Below, one piece after another: positions 1-8,604 of a DNA stretch of 64,000 nucleotides. The notes beneath the pieces are model-generated. The model saw only the letters and a program-made list of their open reading frames with translations. It was not told where the DNA came from and ran no database searches. The translations under genes and the position numbers were made by a program. Location: positions 1 through 64,000 of the forward strand of contig JAJDWI010000080.1 in NCBI GenBank assembly GCA_022825665.1, given 5' to 3'. The stretch's first letter is position 1. Each line of letters opens with the position of its first letter. Origin of the DNA: Candidatus Poribacteria bacterium (GTDB lineage Bacteria > Poribacteria > WGA-4E > WGA-3G).

Positions 1-59
1 ACTGTTTGTGCATTCCACCAATTCTTATCAAACAGGCAGGCTTAGCTGCCTAAAGTGGA

Positions 60-135
60 GCAGATGTAAGACGTAGCTCAGATCCGCTATCCGCGAGGAA
101 ACACAAGCCCCTACCTTTAGGTAGTGGGTACTATG
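60..135 (+). mobile_element. Right end of an IS200/IS605-type element (partial)
   Basis: An imperfect hairpin at 108-128 (stem CCC-CTACC / GGTAG-T-GGG, loop TTTA, one bulged T) followed by GGGTA matches the layout of the subterminal hairpin at the right end of IS200/IS605 elements. The same hairpin design, with the same TTTA loop and bulged T, occurs in the better-preserved remnant at 15745-16140. In one frame the bases just before it read like the tail of a TnpB protein (IREETQAPTFR) but with a stop upstream, so any tnpB here is decayed or lies left of the window. Element identity is inferred from the hairpin only. Confidence 0.4.
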
Positions 136-268
136 ACTATAGTTTTCTGCATTGCTTTAAGACCATACATTGCGAGACGATTGATTTCACGAACTATCTC
201 ATAAACTCCGGTAAGTGTGTTGTAAGCGCGCTATCGACATCACGAGATAAATATTTGGAGGAAAAGAG

Positions 269-1225
269 ATGAGCAGAAGTTCCGATATTGTATCCCAAAT
301 ACACAAACGCAGGGCTGATCGGAAAAAGCCGAAAATCAACGCTAAGTTGAAAACAGTCAGCATTGATGAAAGCCAGAGGGGTGGAATTGCTGCCGCACAA
401 GAGAACAAGCCTCCCCCGATAACTTTACAGAAAACAGGTGGACGTAATTCTTTTGCGTTGACAGTTTCTGTAGTATTTCACGTAGTCATTGCCATACTGC
501 TGGGTGTCCTTGCTATCAAGAATCAGATTACAGACACAACCGATGAACTCGCAGCTGCATTGCTTCCACAAGAATTTCCCCAGAAGAAACGAGTTCTTGA
601 TGTTAAACGGAAGAAACCCAATTTTGACGTTAAGGAACAAGTAATAAAGGCTCCAATACAACGCACTCCCATTAGGAATGCAAATGTTCCTAATAGGCCG
701 GGTGGTCCCACACTTCCAACTGCCCCTGATACAGATTTATCCTCAATTGGTACCGGTCTGAGTGAAACGCCAACAATTACAGGTATTGGGAAGGGATTGG
801 AGCGTCCAATCCAACCTGTTCAAGGTACAATATCTCCTACATTTGAGAGACCGACTACGCAAGGGGGTCCGATTGCTGATCTTGGTCAGTCAGATAATAC
901 ATCTGCCAGTCCAAGTTTAATTGTTCCTGACATTGATACGTCTGGATCAGGAGTAACCCCGCCTAAGATCAAAATTCCGCGGGAACCTGAATATCCGAAA
1001 AATGCGAAACGTGCAGAAAAAGAAGGGACAGTTATATTACAAGCCACTGTTACTGTTGATGGCGTAGCGAAAGATATTACAGCCTTGACAGATCTTGGGT
1101 ATGGGTTAGAAGAAGCAGCGATTGCGGCGTTGAAGAGATTTAAGTTTGTCCCCGCAGAGAAAAAAGGTGAAAAAATAGAACACCTTGTCAAAATACCTTT
1201 TGAATTCAAGTTAGAGGATGAATAA
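269..1225 (+). CDS. TonB family energy transducer
   Basis: 318 residues. A cytoplasmic N-terminus of about 60 residues leads into one membrane span (about 62-83), then a Pro/Thr/Gly-rich periplasmic stretch (about 115-235), then a TonB C-terminal domain (about 237-318) with the typical start EPEYPKNAKRAEKEGTV and the later GLEEAAIAALKRFKFVPA. TonB passes proton-motive-force energy from ExbBD to outer-membrane receptors; no exbB, exbD or receptor lies in the window, so the partner is unknown. The start is supported by GGAGG at 258-262. The N-terminal soluble part is longer than in classical TonB, as often seen in TonB-like proteins of other phyla. It converges with the FliG-like gene. Confidence 0.88.
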   Translation: MSRSSDIVSQIHKRRADRKKPKINAKLKTVSIDESQRGGIAAAQENKPPPITLQKTGGRNSFALTVSVVFHVVIAILLGVLAIKNQITDTTDELAAALLPQEFPQKKRVLDVKRKKPNFDVKEQVIKAPIQRTPIRNANVPNRPGGPTLPTAPDTDLSSIGTGLSETPTITGIGKGLERPIQPVQGTISPTFERPTTQGGPIADLGQSDNTSASPSLIVPDIDTSGSGVTPPKIKIPREPEYPKNAKRAEKEGTVILQATVTVDGVAKDITALTDLGYGLEEAAIAALKRFKFVPAEKKGEKIEHLVKIPFEFKLEDE

Positions 1226-1262
1226 GATACGGTAGAGTCTCATTAGCGGAGTAAATTGTCAA

Positions 1263-2060
1263 TTACCGGATTTGTATCAATCCTTTGGCTGCAAAATTAC
1301 GAACTAAACTTACTACTGATTGCTGGGCAGTGGTGCATAGTTGTTTCTGTTCAAAGGTGAGCTGCTCAGTTTCTATTTCCATAGATTCCGCTTTTTCAGC
1401 AGACATGTTTTCATGGAATCTATCCTGAATTGCCTTCGGCGCATTGTATAAGGCAAGTGCTAATGTATTTGTTTCTAATACTTGTAGAAGGGTGATAATA
1501 GCATCATCAGGCACTTTTGCAAGGTCTTCAAAGGTAAACAAACTGTCCGCAATTGAATCTTTCAATTGCGGGTGTTTTTTTTCTAATGCATCCATAAGTT
1601 GGTTTTGTCGTTGAATATCAACTTGTGAGAGGAATTTTGCGATGTTTTTCGCACTGTTTCCAAAAAACATTGTATTTTCCAATGTTCCCTTCATTTTTCC
1701 GATTAGGTTTTCCCATATCTGTTCAGCTTTTTCCGTATCAACCATTTCTGTAACAGCTAAGAGTTCAGTAATTCGAATCTGTCTTTGATAAGGAAATTGG
1801 GCAAATATATACTGGGCATGATCTGAGAGTGTGTTTCCTGAATGCTCTTTAGAAGCATTATCACCTTCAAGTGTTCTTCGAATTTCCTCAGAACTATCTG
1901 ATTTTGACTTGCCTGAAGCGACATCAAGTAGCAATAAAAATACAGCAATATCTTCATCATCTACCTCTTCAAACGCTTTCATTATTACTTGTAATGGCGT
2001 TCTCTCAAGTAGTTCTTTCATTTCTTCAAGTGATGTATCGTTTATGAAGGATTCGGACAC
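1263..2060 (-). CDS. FliG-like protein (middle and C-terminal domains only)
   Basis: 265 residues. Residues 174-265 match the C-terminal domain of the flagellar switch protein FliG: LFTFEDLAKVPDDAI (174-188), then ETNTLALAL (196-204), APKAIQDRFHENMS (207-220) and a closing helix VVSLVRNFAAKG. Residues about 81-170 look like the FliG middle domain. The N-terminal FliF-binding domain is missing (FliG is usually about 330 residues) and the EHPQ-type motif of the middle domain is not recognisable (DDED at 34-37 is the nearest). Its start overlaps the end of purM by 19 bases, suggesting translational coupling. No other flagellar gene is in the window, so a motor role is doubtful; a non-flagellar scaffold or ring function is possible. 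Family call is by eye. Confidence 0.65.
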   Translation of the reverse strand: MSESFINDTSLEEMKELLERTPLQVIMKAFEEVDDEDIAVFLLLLDVASGKSKSDSSEEIRRTLEGDNASKEHSGNTLSDHAQYIFAQFPYQRQIRITELLAVTEMVDTEKAEQIWENLIGKMKGTLENTMFFGNSAKNIAKFLSQVDIQRQNQLMDALEKKHPQLKDSIADSLFTFEDLAKVPDDAIITLLQVLETNTLALALYNAPKAIQDRFHENMSAEKAESMEIETEQLTFEQKQLCTTAQQSVVSLVRNFAAKGLIQIR

Positions 2061-3088
2061 AATTCAACTCCTTTGTCCCCTTTAACAATTTCCCCGATTT
2101 CAAATGCTGACTCACCCGAGTCACTTAGTGAAGTCATTGCAGTGTCTATGGAATCGGATGCGACTACTATGACAATGCCAACACCCATATTAAATACCCG
2201 AAACATTTCTGCTTCCTCTACATCACCTTCACGTTGGAGTAGCTTGAATACAGATGGTATATCCCAATTCTGTGTATCAATTCTTGCTTTGCATTTTTCT
2301 GGTAGTATTCGCTCTACATTACCGGGCAATCCACCACCCGTGATATGTGCAATTCCTTTTATCTCACAGACATCACGAAGTTGTAGAATAGATTTGACAT
2401 AACTTTTGTGTGGCTTGAGCAATTCTTCACCGACAGTTGTAGAGAGTTCAGGGAGATATGTATTGACGTTGTAATTGCATCTCTCAAAGAGTATTTTACG
2501 AACAAGTGAATATCCGTTTGTATGCAAACCTGTTGATTCTAATGCGATAATTTTGTCTCCGGGTTGTATTTTATCTCCAGTGATTAATGCATCTTTTTCT
2601 ACAACGCCTACGATTGTTCCAACCAAATCATATTCTCCTGGTGTGTATAATCCGGAGAGTTCGGCAGTTTCTCCTCCGATTAATGCACAACCGATATCAC
2701 GGCAGCCAGATACCAAACCTATCATTATCTCTTCAATAACAGATGGTTCCATTTTACCTATGCCAATATAATCTAAAAAGAAAAGTGGTTCAGCACCTTG
2801 TACTACGATATCATTCCCACAATGTGCTACGATATCATATCCAACGGTATCGTGTTTATTTGCTTGAAATGCTACCATCAACTTCGTACCAACACTATCC
2901 GTGCTGGATACAAGGACAGGTTTCTGATACCGACCTAATGCGAATAAACCGCCAAAACTACCTACATTGCTCAATACTTCAGGTCTATATGTGGTTTTTA
3001 TTTGGTCTTTTATGCGCTGCATCGCCTTAGATTCTGCTTCGAAGGATACACCCGCATCCGCATAAGTCAATGGTTTTTTGTCTGCCAT
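2042..3088 (-). CDS. purM: Phosphoribosylformylglycinamidine cyclo-ligase (AIR synthetase)
   Basis: 348 residues, the normal length. The enzyme makes aminoimidazole ribotide from FGAM with ATP, step five of purine synthesis, in the cytosol. Recognisable blocks are YADAGVSFEAE at the start, SSTDSVGTKLMVAF, HCGNDIVVQGAEPLFFLDYI, IGGETAELSGLY, IALESTGLHTNGYSLVRK, the glycine-rich HITGGGLPGNVERILP, and FNMGVGIVIVV. It is the third gene of a minus-strand group purF, small membrane protein, purM, FliG-like; the gap to the upstream gene is 23 bases and its end overlaps the next start. AGGAGA lies just before the ATG. Confidence 0.97.
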   Translation of the reverse strand: MADKKPLTYADAGVSFEAESKAMQRIKDQIKTTYRPEVLSNVGSFGGLFALGRYQKPVLVSSTDSVGTKLMVAFQANKHDTVGYDIVAHCGNDIVVQGAEPLFFLDYIGIGKMEPSVIEEIMIGLVSGCRDIGCALIGGETAELSGLYTPGEYDLVGTIVGVVEKDALITGDKIQPGDKIIALESTGLHTNGYSLVRKILFERCNYNVNTYLPELSTTVGEELLKPHKSYVKSILQLRDVCEIKGIAHITGGGLPGNVERILPEKCKARIDTQNWDIPSVFKLLQREGDVEEAEMFRVFNMGVGIVIVVASDSIDTAMTSLSDSGESAFEIGEIVKGDKGVELCPNPS

Positions 3089-3111
3089 TCATTATCTCCT
3101 GTTAATCTGGT

Positions 3112-3477
3112 TTACTGAGTTCTATTTCGTTTAATTATTCCTTTGATCAAACTGATAATTAGGAAGAAACCTGTAATAATGATAGCACCGAGTGTGCCAA
3201 AATATTGTGCATCATCCATAAGCATTTCGGGATATAGCTGAATTAACATATACGGAAAAATCCAATTTAATACCATCCCAAGTATGGAATAGATGATGAC
3301 TATTTTCAGTGTGGACATTCCCTGTGTTGTTGAGAGAGTACTCCCCATCTTTTTACTGAGGCTTTGCCTACCGAGTAAATTTCTTTTTCGATTCCGCATG
3401 TTCTTCCTTGCAGAATCCTTCCACTGTTCATTTTTTGATTTTGGAGGTTGGTAAATGGGAGGGGGTATATATACCAT
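3112..3477 (-). CDS. Small membrane protein of unknown function
   Basis: 121 residues. The N-terminal half is basic and polar (PPPIYQPPKSKNEQWK, then RNRKRN), followed by two predicted membrane spans at about 58-80 and 91-113 and a basic tail KGIIKRNRTQ. It sits between purF and purM with short gaps (16 and 23 bases) and so is probably co-transcribed with them. I do not recognise a family. Start chosen at the ATG preceded by AAGGA about ten bases upstream. Confidence 0.7.
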   Translation of the reverse strand: MVYIPPPIYQPPKSKNEQWKDSARKNMRNRKRNLLGRQSLSKKMGSTLSTTQGMSTLKIVIIYSILGMVLNWIFPYMLIQLYPEMLMDDAQYFGTLGAIIITGFFLIISLIKGIIKRNRTQ

Positions 3478-3493
3478 AGGAATTTCCTTATCC

Positions 3494-4900
3494 TTAACTT
3501 GAAATCAGTGGTAATTGTCGTGGGATTCCATCATTTGATGTAATACGATACTTTCCATCAAAACAGGCTGTGCAAAAGTCCTTCGGTTTCTTCACTGCCT
3601 TTAACATTCCTTCAATACTGATATATCCCAAACTATCAGCACGAATATATTTTCGAATTTCGTCAATAGTATGTTCACTTGCAATCAGTTCTGACCGAGT
3701 TGGCGTATCAACACCGTAGAAACAGGGGAATTTATTAGGTGGAGAAGCAATACGCAAATGTACTGCTGTTGCCCCTCCTTGACGGACGATTTTAACGAGT
3801 TTTCTACTATTTGTGCCACGCATGATTGAATCATCTACGATTATTACCCGTTTGCCTTTAAGAACATCACGGATCGGATTCAGTTTTAATTTCACCATGA
3901 GTTCTCGCATATCTTGTGTTGGGTTCATGAAGGAGCGTCCTACAAAAGTATTCCTTGACAATCCGAGATCAAAAGGAATACCTGATTCCTCTGCATAACC
4001 GAGTGCAGCGATTGTGGCAGAATCAGGGACAGGGATAACTACATCTGCTTTGACAGGATGCTCACGAGCGAGTTGTCGTCCGAACTCCCGTCGTGTGCTG
4101 TTGACACCGTGTCCAAACATCATACCATCTGGACGTGCAAGGTAAATATATTCAAATATACACTGAGATAAATTTGGTTTTTGTGGAGAAAATCGGAAGG
4201 ATTCTACGCCTCGATGTATAGAACGTAGTGCAACTAATTCTCCGGGTTCTACTTCACGTATCGGTGCAGCTTCAATGACATCAAGTGCACAGGTTTCGGA
4301 GGATAGTACAAATGCTTCTCCGAGTTTTCCGATCCACAGTGGACGAAAGCCGTGTGGATCACGTGCACCCATTAACATTGTCTTATCCATCACAACAAAT
4401 GAGTATGCCCCTTCAACGGCGCGAAATGCATCAAATATTCTATCTTCTAAAGTATTTTGTCGGGAATGTGCAATCAAATGGAAGATAACTTCTGTATCCA
4501 AACTTGTGCTGAAAATTGATCCGGTATTTTCAAGATGATCACGGATAGGAGAGGCATTAACCAGATTACCGTTGTGTCCGAGGGCAAGAGGACCTTGTTT
4601 ATAATTCCTTACCAAAGGTTGTGCATTTTCAAGGGTACTCTCACCGGCAGTAGAGTACCGGTTATGTCCGATTGCGATGTGTCCATTGAGTTTTGATAGC
4701 ACATCAGTATTGAACACTGCATCAACGAGTCCCATCCCGTGGTGAGATGATATTCCTTCACCGTCAGATGCGACAATGCCACTGCTTTCTTGACCTCGAT
4801 GCTGTAGTGCGCGTAACCCTAAGTAGGTTAATTCTACTGCTCTTGGGTGTCCATAGACACCGAATACTCCGCATTCGTCCTTTGGCTTATCATCATGCAT
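3494..4900 (-). CDS. purF: Amidophosphoribosyltransferase
   Basis: 468 residues. Catalyses the first committed purine step, PRPP plus glutamine to phosphoribosylamine. The sequence begins with a short propeptide and then CGVFG, so Cys10 should become the N-terminal nucleophile of the Ntn glutaminase domain after cleavage. The PRTase domain shows the PRPP loop in VIIVDDSIMRGTNSRKLV. Four cysteines in the right places (QCIFEYIYLARPD, KFPCFYGVDTP, and both in FCTACFDGKY) are the ligands of the [4Fe-4S] cluster of Bacillus-type PurF, so this is the iron-sulfur form. It is the first gene of the purF-purM group. Confidence 0.97.
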   Translation of the reverse strand: MHDDKPKDECGVFGVYGHPRAVELTYLGLRALQHRGQESSGIVASDGEGISSHHGMGLVDAVFNTDVLSKLNGHIAIGHNRYSTAGESTLENAQPLVRNYKQGPLALGHNGNLVNASPIRDHLENTGSIFSTSLDTEVIFHLIAHSRQNTLEDRIFDAFRAVEGAYSFVVMDKTMLMGARDPHGFRPLWIGKLGEAFVLSSETCALDVIEAAPIREVEPGELVALRSIHRGVESFRFSPQKPNLSQCIFEYIYLARPDGMMFGHGVNSTRREFGRQLAREHPVKADVVIPVPDSATIAALGYAEESGIPFDLGLSRNTFVGRSFMNPTQDMRELMVKLKLNPIRDVLKGKRVIIVDDSIMRGTNSRKLVKIVRQGGATAVHLRIASPPNKFPCFYGVDTPTRSELIASEHTIDEIRKYIRADSLGYISIEGMLKAVKKPKDFCTACFDGKYRITSNDGIPRQLPLISS

Positions 4901-5020
4901 GTGTCCAGTGATACCTCCGACTTGTGAGTGAATTCTCGCTATTCACTATGTTATACCTCACTAAGAGACAACAATTGTTACACTAAAGAATTGATCAAAT
5001 CTGGATCGGACACATATTAA

Positions 5021-5569
5021 TTATGTTTCTTGAGGGTTCACCTCTGTACTATCCATGTTGGATAACCAGTAGCCCAAAATTGCTCCAACAGGGACTGAAA
5101 AAACATATAAAATTATAACTGGAATTCCAAGTAGCAACCATATTCGAACGGGTATGGATAATATAAAAGCAATTACTTCTAACAGAGGTATAAGTAGATT
5201 AAGAATTACATTTTTCGTGCCAAAGATTTCCCACGGTATATTTCGTAGTGCAAGAAGTCCAACAATTGCTGGTGCTCCCAAAAATGCTCCTGAACATACG
5301 GATTTAAAGGGTATATTAATTCCGAAGTAGCGTCCAACAGAGCGAACACTTTCAGTTACACCGACAACAATCCCACCGTAAATGCATGCTATTGATATTA
5401 ATAACAACAGTCCTACCCAAAATCCGTGCATTATTCTTTCGTTGATGAGTTGTTGCCAAATTACGTTCTTGAAAATGAGAAAGTAAATCAAACTGCCAAT
5501 CAGTGTTACTATAACTCCTACAGCAATTTGACTAAGTGTTAGAAGGATACATTTCTTCTGAGACATCAC
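5021..5569 (-). CDS. Polytopic membrane protein of unknown function
   Basis: 182 residues with about five predicted membrane spans (roughly 8-31, 49-72, 92-110, 119-140, 146-170), little soluble sequence and no motif I recognise. The C-terminus ends in a short polar tail. It lies upstream of purF on the same strand, about 120 bases away, so it may be a separate unit. AAGGAGATGTG before the ATG is a good ribosome site. Function unknown. Confidence 0.7.
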   Translation of the reverse strand: MMSQKKCILLTLSQIAVGVIVTLIGSLIYFLIFKNVIWQQLINERIMHGFWVGLLLLISIACIYGGIVVGVTESVRSVGRYFGINIPFKSVCSGAFLGAPAIVGLLALRNIPWEIFGTKNVILNLLIPLLEVIAFILSIPVRIWLLLGIPVIILYVFSVPVGAILGYWLSNMDSTEVNPQET

Positions 5570-5767
5570 ATCTCCTTACACGTATAATTCTTATGGTTTA
5601 AGTATATCATTGTGTCATAGTTTTGTCAAGATTATATCCACACAATTAGCCAAAATTATTCTTGCATTCCTAACGATTTTAATGATAGTATAATAAGGAT
5701 GTCAACATATAATAGATATATTGCGTTACACTGGGATATATATCAAATATTACAACGGAGAAGAATA

Positions 5768-6571
5768 ATGTTAAAAAGAATAACAGAACTCATGGTACTA
5801 TTCTTCAGTGCTATCCTTGTCGTAACGCTTATTGGATGTTATATTGACGCAGATGATGATGACGATATTGATCGTGAGCCACCTGCTGTGCCTCGTGGTG
5901 TTAAAACAATTACAGGAGATGGTTACGTTATCATTCAATGGTATCCTAATGGTGAATTTGACTTGGAAGGTTATACAGTATGGCGGAGTGAAAATAATAA
6001 CGATTTTGACTCTATAGCTGAACTTTCAGCAAATGCTACCGAATACACAGATAATAATGTTAGGAACGGAAGAACATATTACTACGCTGTATCTGCTATT
6101 GACTATGATGGTAACGAAAGTGATCTTAGTCCTGAAAATGCTTGGGATACACCGCGTCCAGAAGGACGTAACATTGTCTTAGATGATTACCAACTTGAAC
6201 CTGATCGAAGTGGTTTTGATTTTTCAAACCCACGTAAAGGGGCAATTGCTTGGGATGACAGGTCAACTGATGTCTATTTTGGTTTAGATACAGTGGTAAA
6301 TGTCACCTACCTTTATTCAGATAACGATACTGCGATGCAAGATTTGGGCTATCATGAACACTTTGATGACATTGATGTAGTACCAGAATTTGGGTATACA
6401 ACACTGTTTGTGGAATTGATTGAAGGTCATATCTATGCATTTTACACACCAGATGGTAACTTTGCTAAAATTCATGTCCGTAGACTTACGGATGATGATG
6501 TAGAATTTGACTGGGCATACCAAAACGATCAAGAGAATATACAGTTAGCACCAACACTGATTAGGAAGTAA
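5768..6571 (+). CDS. Lipoprotein with a fibronectin type III domain
   Basis: About 267 residues from the chosen ATG at 5768, which has GGAGAAG upstream and is followed directly by a signal peptide; an in-frame ATG at 5699 would add 23 residues without sense. The signal peptide ends in the lipobox VTLIGC, so the protein is probably anchored by a lipid at Cys. An acidic linker (DADDDDDID) follows, then one FN3 domain of about 90 residues: PPAVPRGVKTITGDGYVIIQW, TVWRSENNNDF, YTDNNVRNGRTYYYAVSAIDYDGNESDLS. The C-terminal 130 residues are acidic and match no family I know. Likely an exported binding or surface protein. Confidence 0.8.
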   Translation: MLKRITELMVLFFSAILVVTLIGCYIDADDDDDIDREPPAVPRGVKTITGDGYVIIQWYPNGEFDLEGYTVWRSENNNDFDSIAELSANATEYTDNNVRNGRTYYYAVSAIDYDGNESDLSPENAWDTPRPEGRNIVLDDYQLEPDRSGFDFSNPRKGAIAWDDRSTDVYFGLDTVVNVTYLYSDNDTAMQDLGYHEHFDDIDVVPEFGYTTLFVELIEGHIYAFYTPDGNFAKIHVRRLTDDDVEFDWAYQNDQENIQLAPTLIRK

Positions 6572-6609
6572 TAATCACGTGAGATCGTGAAAACAAAATC
6601 TGGCGTGCA

Positions 6610-6642
6610 GTGCGGTTAGGTAACCGCACTTATCGTTGTTAT
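6610..6642 (+). terminator. Hairpin, possible terminator after the FN3 lipoprotein gene
   Basis: Perfect 9-bp stem GTGCGGTTA / TAACCGCAC (6610-6618 and 6621-6629) with a two-base gap, then a T-rich stretch without a clean U-run. Probably a weak terminator, or the edge of a repeat, since GTGCGGTTAG also occurs inside the repeat at 57599-57724. Confidence 0.4.
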
Positions 6643-6727
6643 TAAGGTAATATTGGGGAAAGAGCCTATCATTTTTCTTGTAACCGAACATACGTTAATA
6701 ACAAATTTAATTACGGAACTTCATATA

Positions 6728-6874
6728 ATACCATTTCTAAATGACAAATTGTCATAATGTTCTGTTAGGTCGGGTTGAGAACGAAACCCGACAGGACACT
6801 CTAAAAAGTCGGGTTTCGCTACCGCTTCTACCCGACCTACGAAATAATGTCCTGTTATCATATAGAAATGGTAT
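6728..6874. repeat. Palindromic MITE-like repeat, family A copy 1
   Basis: 147-bp element with 12-bp perfect terminal inverted repeats ATACCATTTCTA (6728-6739) and TAGAAATGGTAT (6863-6874). The inside is itself an imperfect palindrome built from GGTCGGGTT...AACCCGAC and GTCGGGTTTC...CCCGACCTAC, so a transcript would fold into one long branched hairpin. The left 24 bases match those of copy 2 at 24991 with about two changes. No ORF inside, as expected of a MITE moved by an enzyme encoded elsewhere. Confidence 0.75.
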
Positions 6875-6922
6875 AACATACATTACCGGGTAATTTTGGT
6901 GTGCAACTCAAAAGGTGAGATA

Positions 6923-7531
6923 GTGAAAAAATACCTATTATTTTCGTTAATTGCTTTGTTGACAATAGTTTATACTCAGATGGAAGCGTTATCAGTTGAA
7001 GATAATTCTCCCGATAAGAAGCAAATTTCAAAACAACAGTTTACACTTAATAATAAGGATGCGGATTCAGATACGGTCTATCCGCTTTACCGTAGACATT
7101 CTCCACAATATTATCCTACACGTAGTGCACGGAAAGCTTCTCTGTTATCTGCATCCATGCCTGGTTTAGGGCAAGCGTATGCTAATAGCTATATCAAGGC
7201 AACCCTTTTTCTTTCTGTTGAGATAGGTGTCTTTTCTTTAGCGAGTTATAATATCGCACGTGCTTTACATTATAGAAACCATGACCAATTTAACACTGGT
7301 TTCTATGATGAAAGAACAAACACTTTCTTAGATAAAGATCAAGTTCGCTCCAGAATGGCTGACCATAGTATTCGTGGTACAGTTTTTCTTATCACAGGTA
7401 TCGGATTGCATGTTTGGAATATCCTTGATGCTGCAAATACTGCAAAAGCGTATAATAATCGAAGAATTTCCGTGCAAATGCAACTAACAAATCATGGTAT
7501 GCATGCCCTGATATTAACTCATCGATTTTAG
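6923..7531 (+). CDS. DUF5683-like exported/membrane protein
   Basis: About 202 residues from GTG at 6923, chosen because AAGGTGAG sits just upstream and a signal peptide (KKYLLFSLIALLTIVYTQMEA) starts there; the longer frame opens at a TTG nine codons earlier. A polar stretch is followed by SARKASLLSASMPGLGQAYANSYIKATLF, close to the SxxxPGxGQxYNxxYWKA pattern of DUF5683 proteins, then a second hydrophobic helix and a third near FLITGIGLHVWNILDAANTAKAYN. Members are thought to be envelope proteins of unknown role. It is followed by the DUF3108-like gene. Confidence 0.75.
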   Translation: MKKYLLFSLIALLTIVYTQMEALSVEDNSPDKKQISKQQFTLNNKDADSDTVYPLYRRHSPQYYPTRSARKASLLSASMPGLGQAYANSYIKATLFLSVEIGVFSLASYNIARALHYRNHDQFNTGFYDERTNTFLDKDQVRSRMADHSIRGTVFLITGIGLHVWNILDAANTAKAYNNRRISVQMQLTNHGMHALILTHRF

Positions 7532-7594
7532 TCGTAACTAATATCGGTGGTGTTTTTTATTGCATTGTGCCTTTTTGGTGTAACACTTCTTTCT

Positions 7595-7618
7595 GAGGAT
7601 GGCATCACAACCATCCTC
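7595..7618 (+). promoter_or_regulatory. Perfect hairpin in the leader of the DUF3108-like gene
   Basis: Stem GAGGATGG / CCATCCTC (7595-7602 and 7611-7618) around an 8-base loop, ending 45 bases before the chosen GTG start at 7663. It lacks a U-run, so it could be a weak terminator for the preceding gene or a leader structure. Confidence 0.35.
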
Positions 7619-7662
7619 GGTTTATGTCACGGATGATGTTAGATGTTTCTGGAGTTGAAAGT

Positions 7663-8496
7663 GTGAACTATGCGAAGTATCTTATCCTAATTGTTATATT
7701 AATAGGCGTAAGTTTTCCACTGTCCGACATCTCATCTGAAGTAGTGAATTCGTCCGTAGATGTTGACGAGAATGAAAAAAATGCAGAGATCCCACTTGTT
7801 GAAGTAGAGGATGTCGCTGAACAGCCATTAAGAGTTGGTGAAAAATTAACATATAATATCAAAGTTTCATGGGTTCCAGTAGCTGCTGGAAAACGGGTTG
7901 ATCAGATTGAGAAGGTTTTTCCTTATCAAAGAAAAAATGTCTATCACATTACCTCTGAAGCGAAAACAGGTTCTGTTGCATCAAGGATACACCGATTTCA
8001 AAACCGCCAATCCACTTTTTTAAACACTATCGGTTTCTTTCCACTTAGTTTCAGAAATCAACTTGTAGACAAAAAATATACTGCTCGAGTTGAAATTAAT
8101 TTTGGAGATGGTAAAGCAGAATATGAGAAGATTTCGCAAAATAAGCCAACAGCACCAGAGAAACATGAGAAAAAGGTCTTAGAGATACCTTTTGGTACAC
8201 AGGATGAACTCTCTATGATTTACTTCCTACGGTGTAAGAAATTGGTTCCTGGAGAAAAATACTACTTTCCTCTGATAATTAAGGCAAAAGTTGCAAAAAT
8301 TAGTATTAGTGTAGAACAAGGAAAGGTGTTAAAGGTCAAAGGATTGGGACGTGTTAGAACACTTGTTGTGACGACATCACACGGTTATCAACTATGGTTG
8401 ACTGATGATAACAGACATATCCCAGTCAAGATTGAAGCAGAAGCAAAAATCGGTAAAATGAAAGCCAATTTAGAAAAAAGAGAGTTTGTAAGATAA
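7663..8496 (+). CDS. DUF3108 domain-containing exported protein
   Basis: About 277 residues from GTG at 7663, preferred over the ATG at 7624 because GGAG is 8 bases upstream and a signal peptide (NYAKYLILIVILIGVSFPL) begins there. After an acidic linker, the body (about 60-277) matches DUF3108: PLRVGEKLTYNIKVSWVPV, HITSEAKTGSVASRIHRFQN, EIPFGTQDELSMIYFLRC, LVPGEKYYFPL, and the closing YQLWLTDDNRHIPVKIEAE. DUF3108 proteins are exported beta-rich proteins of unknown role, often near outer-membrane lipid genes. An inverted repeat (CGGTAGTG near 8505, CACTACCG near 8580) separates it from mfd. Confidence 0.82.
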   Translation: MNYAKYLILIVILIGVSFPLSDISSEVVNSSVDVDENEKNAEIPLVEVEDVAEQPLRVGEKLTYNIKVSWVPVAAGKRVDQIEKVFPYQRKNVYHITSEAKTGSVASRIHRFQNRQSTFLNTIGFFPLSFRNQLVDKKYTARVEINFGDGKAEYEKISQNKPTAPEKHEKKVLEIPFGTQDELSMIYFLRCKKLVPGEKYYFPLIIKAKVAKISISVEQGKVLKVKGLGRVRTLVVTTSHGYQLWLTDDNRHIPVKIEAEAKIGKMKANLEKREFVR

Positions 8497-8604
8497 ACAA
8501 TTCGTCGGTAGTGGTTCATCTATTCTGACAATAAATAGCATTGCGTAGGTTTCTACAATCTCATTACACTATTAATTGCACTACCGAACGATAAGGAATA
8601 GTTC

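Noticed and set aside
5662..5694. Consensus-like promoter before the FN3 lipoprotein (TTGCAT and TATAAT)
   Set aside because: The spacer is about 21 bases, too long for a normal sigma-70 promoter; kept only as a possible -10.
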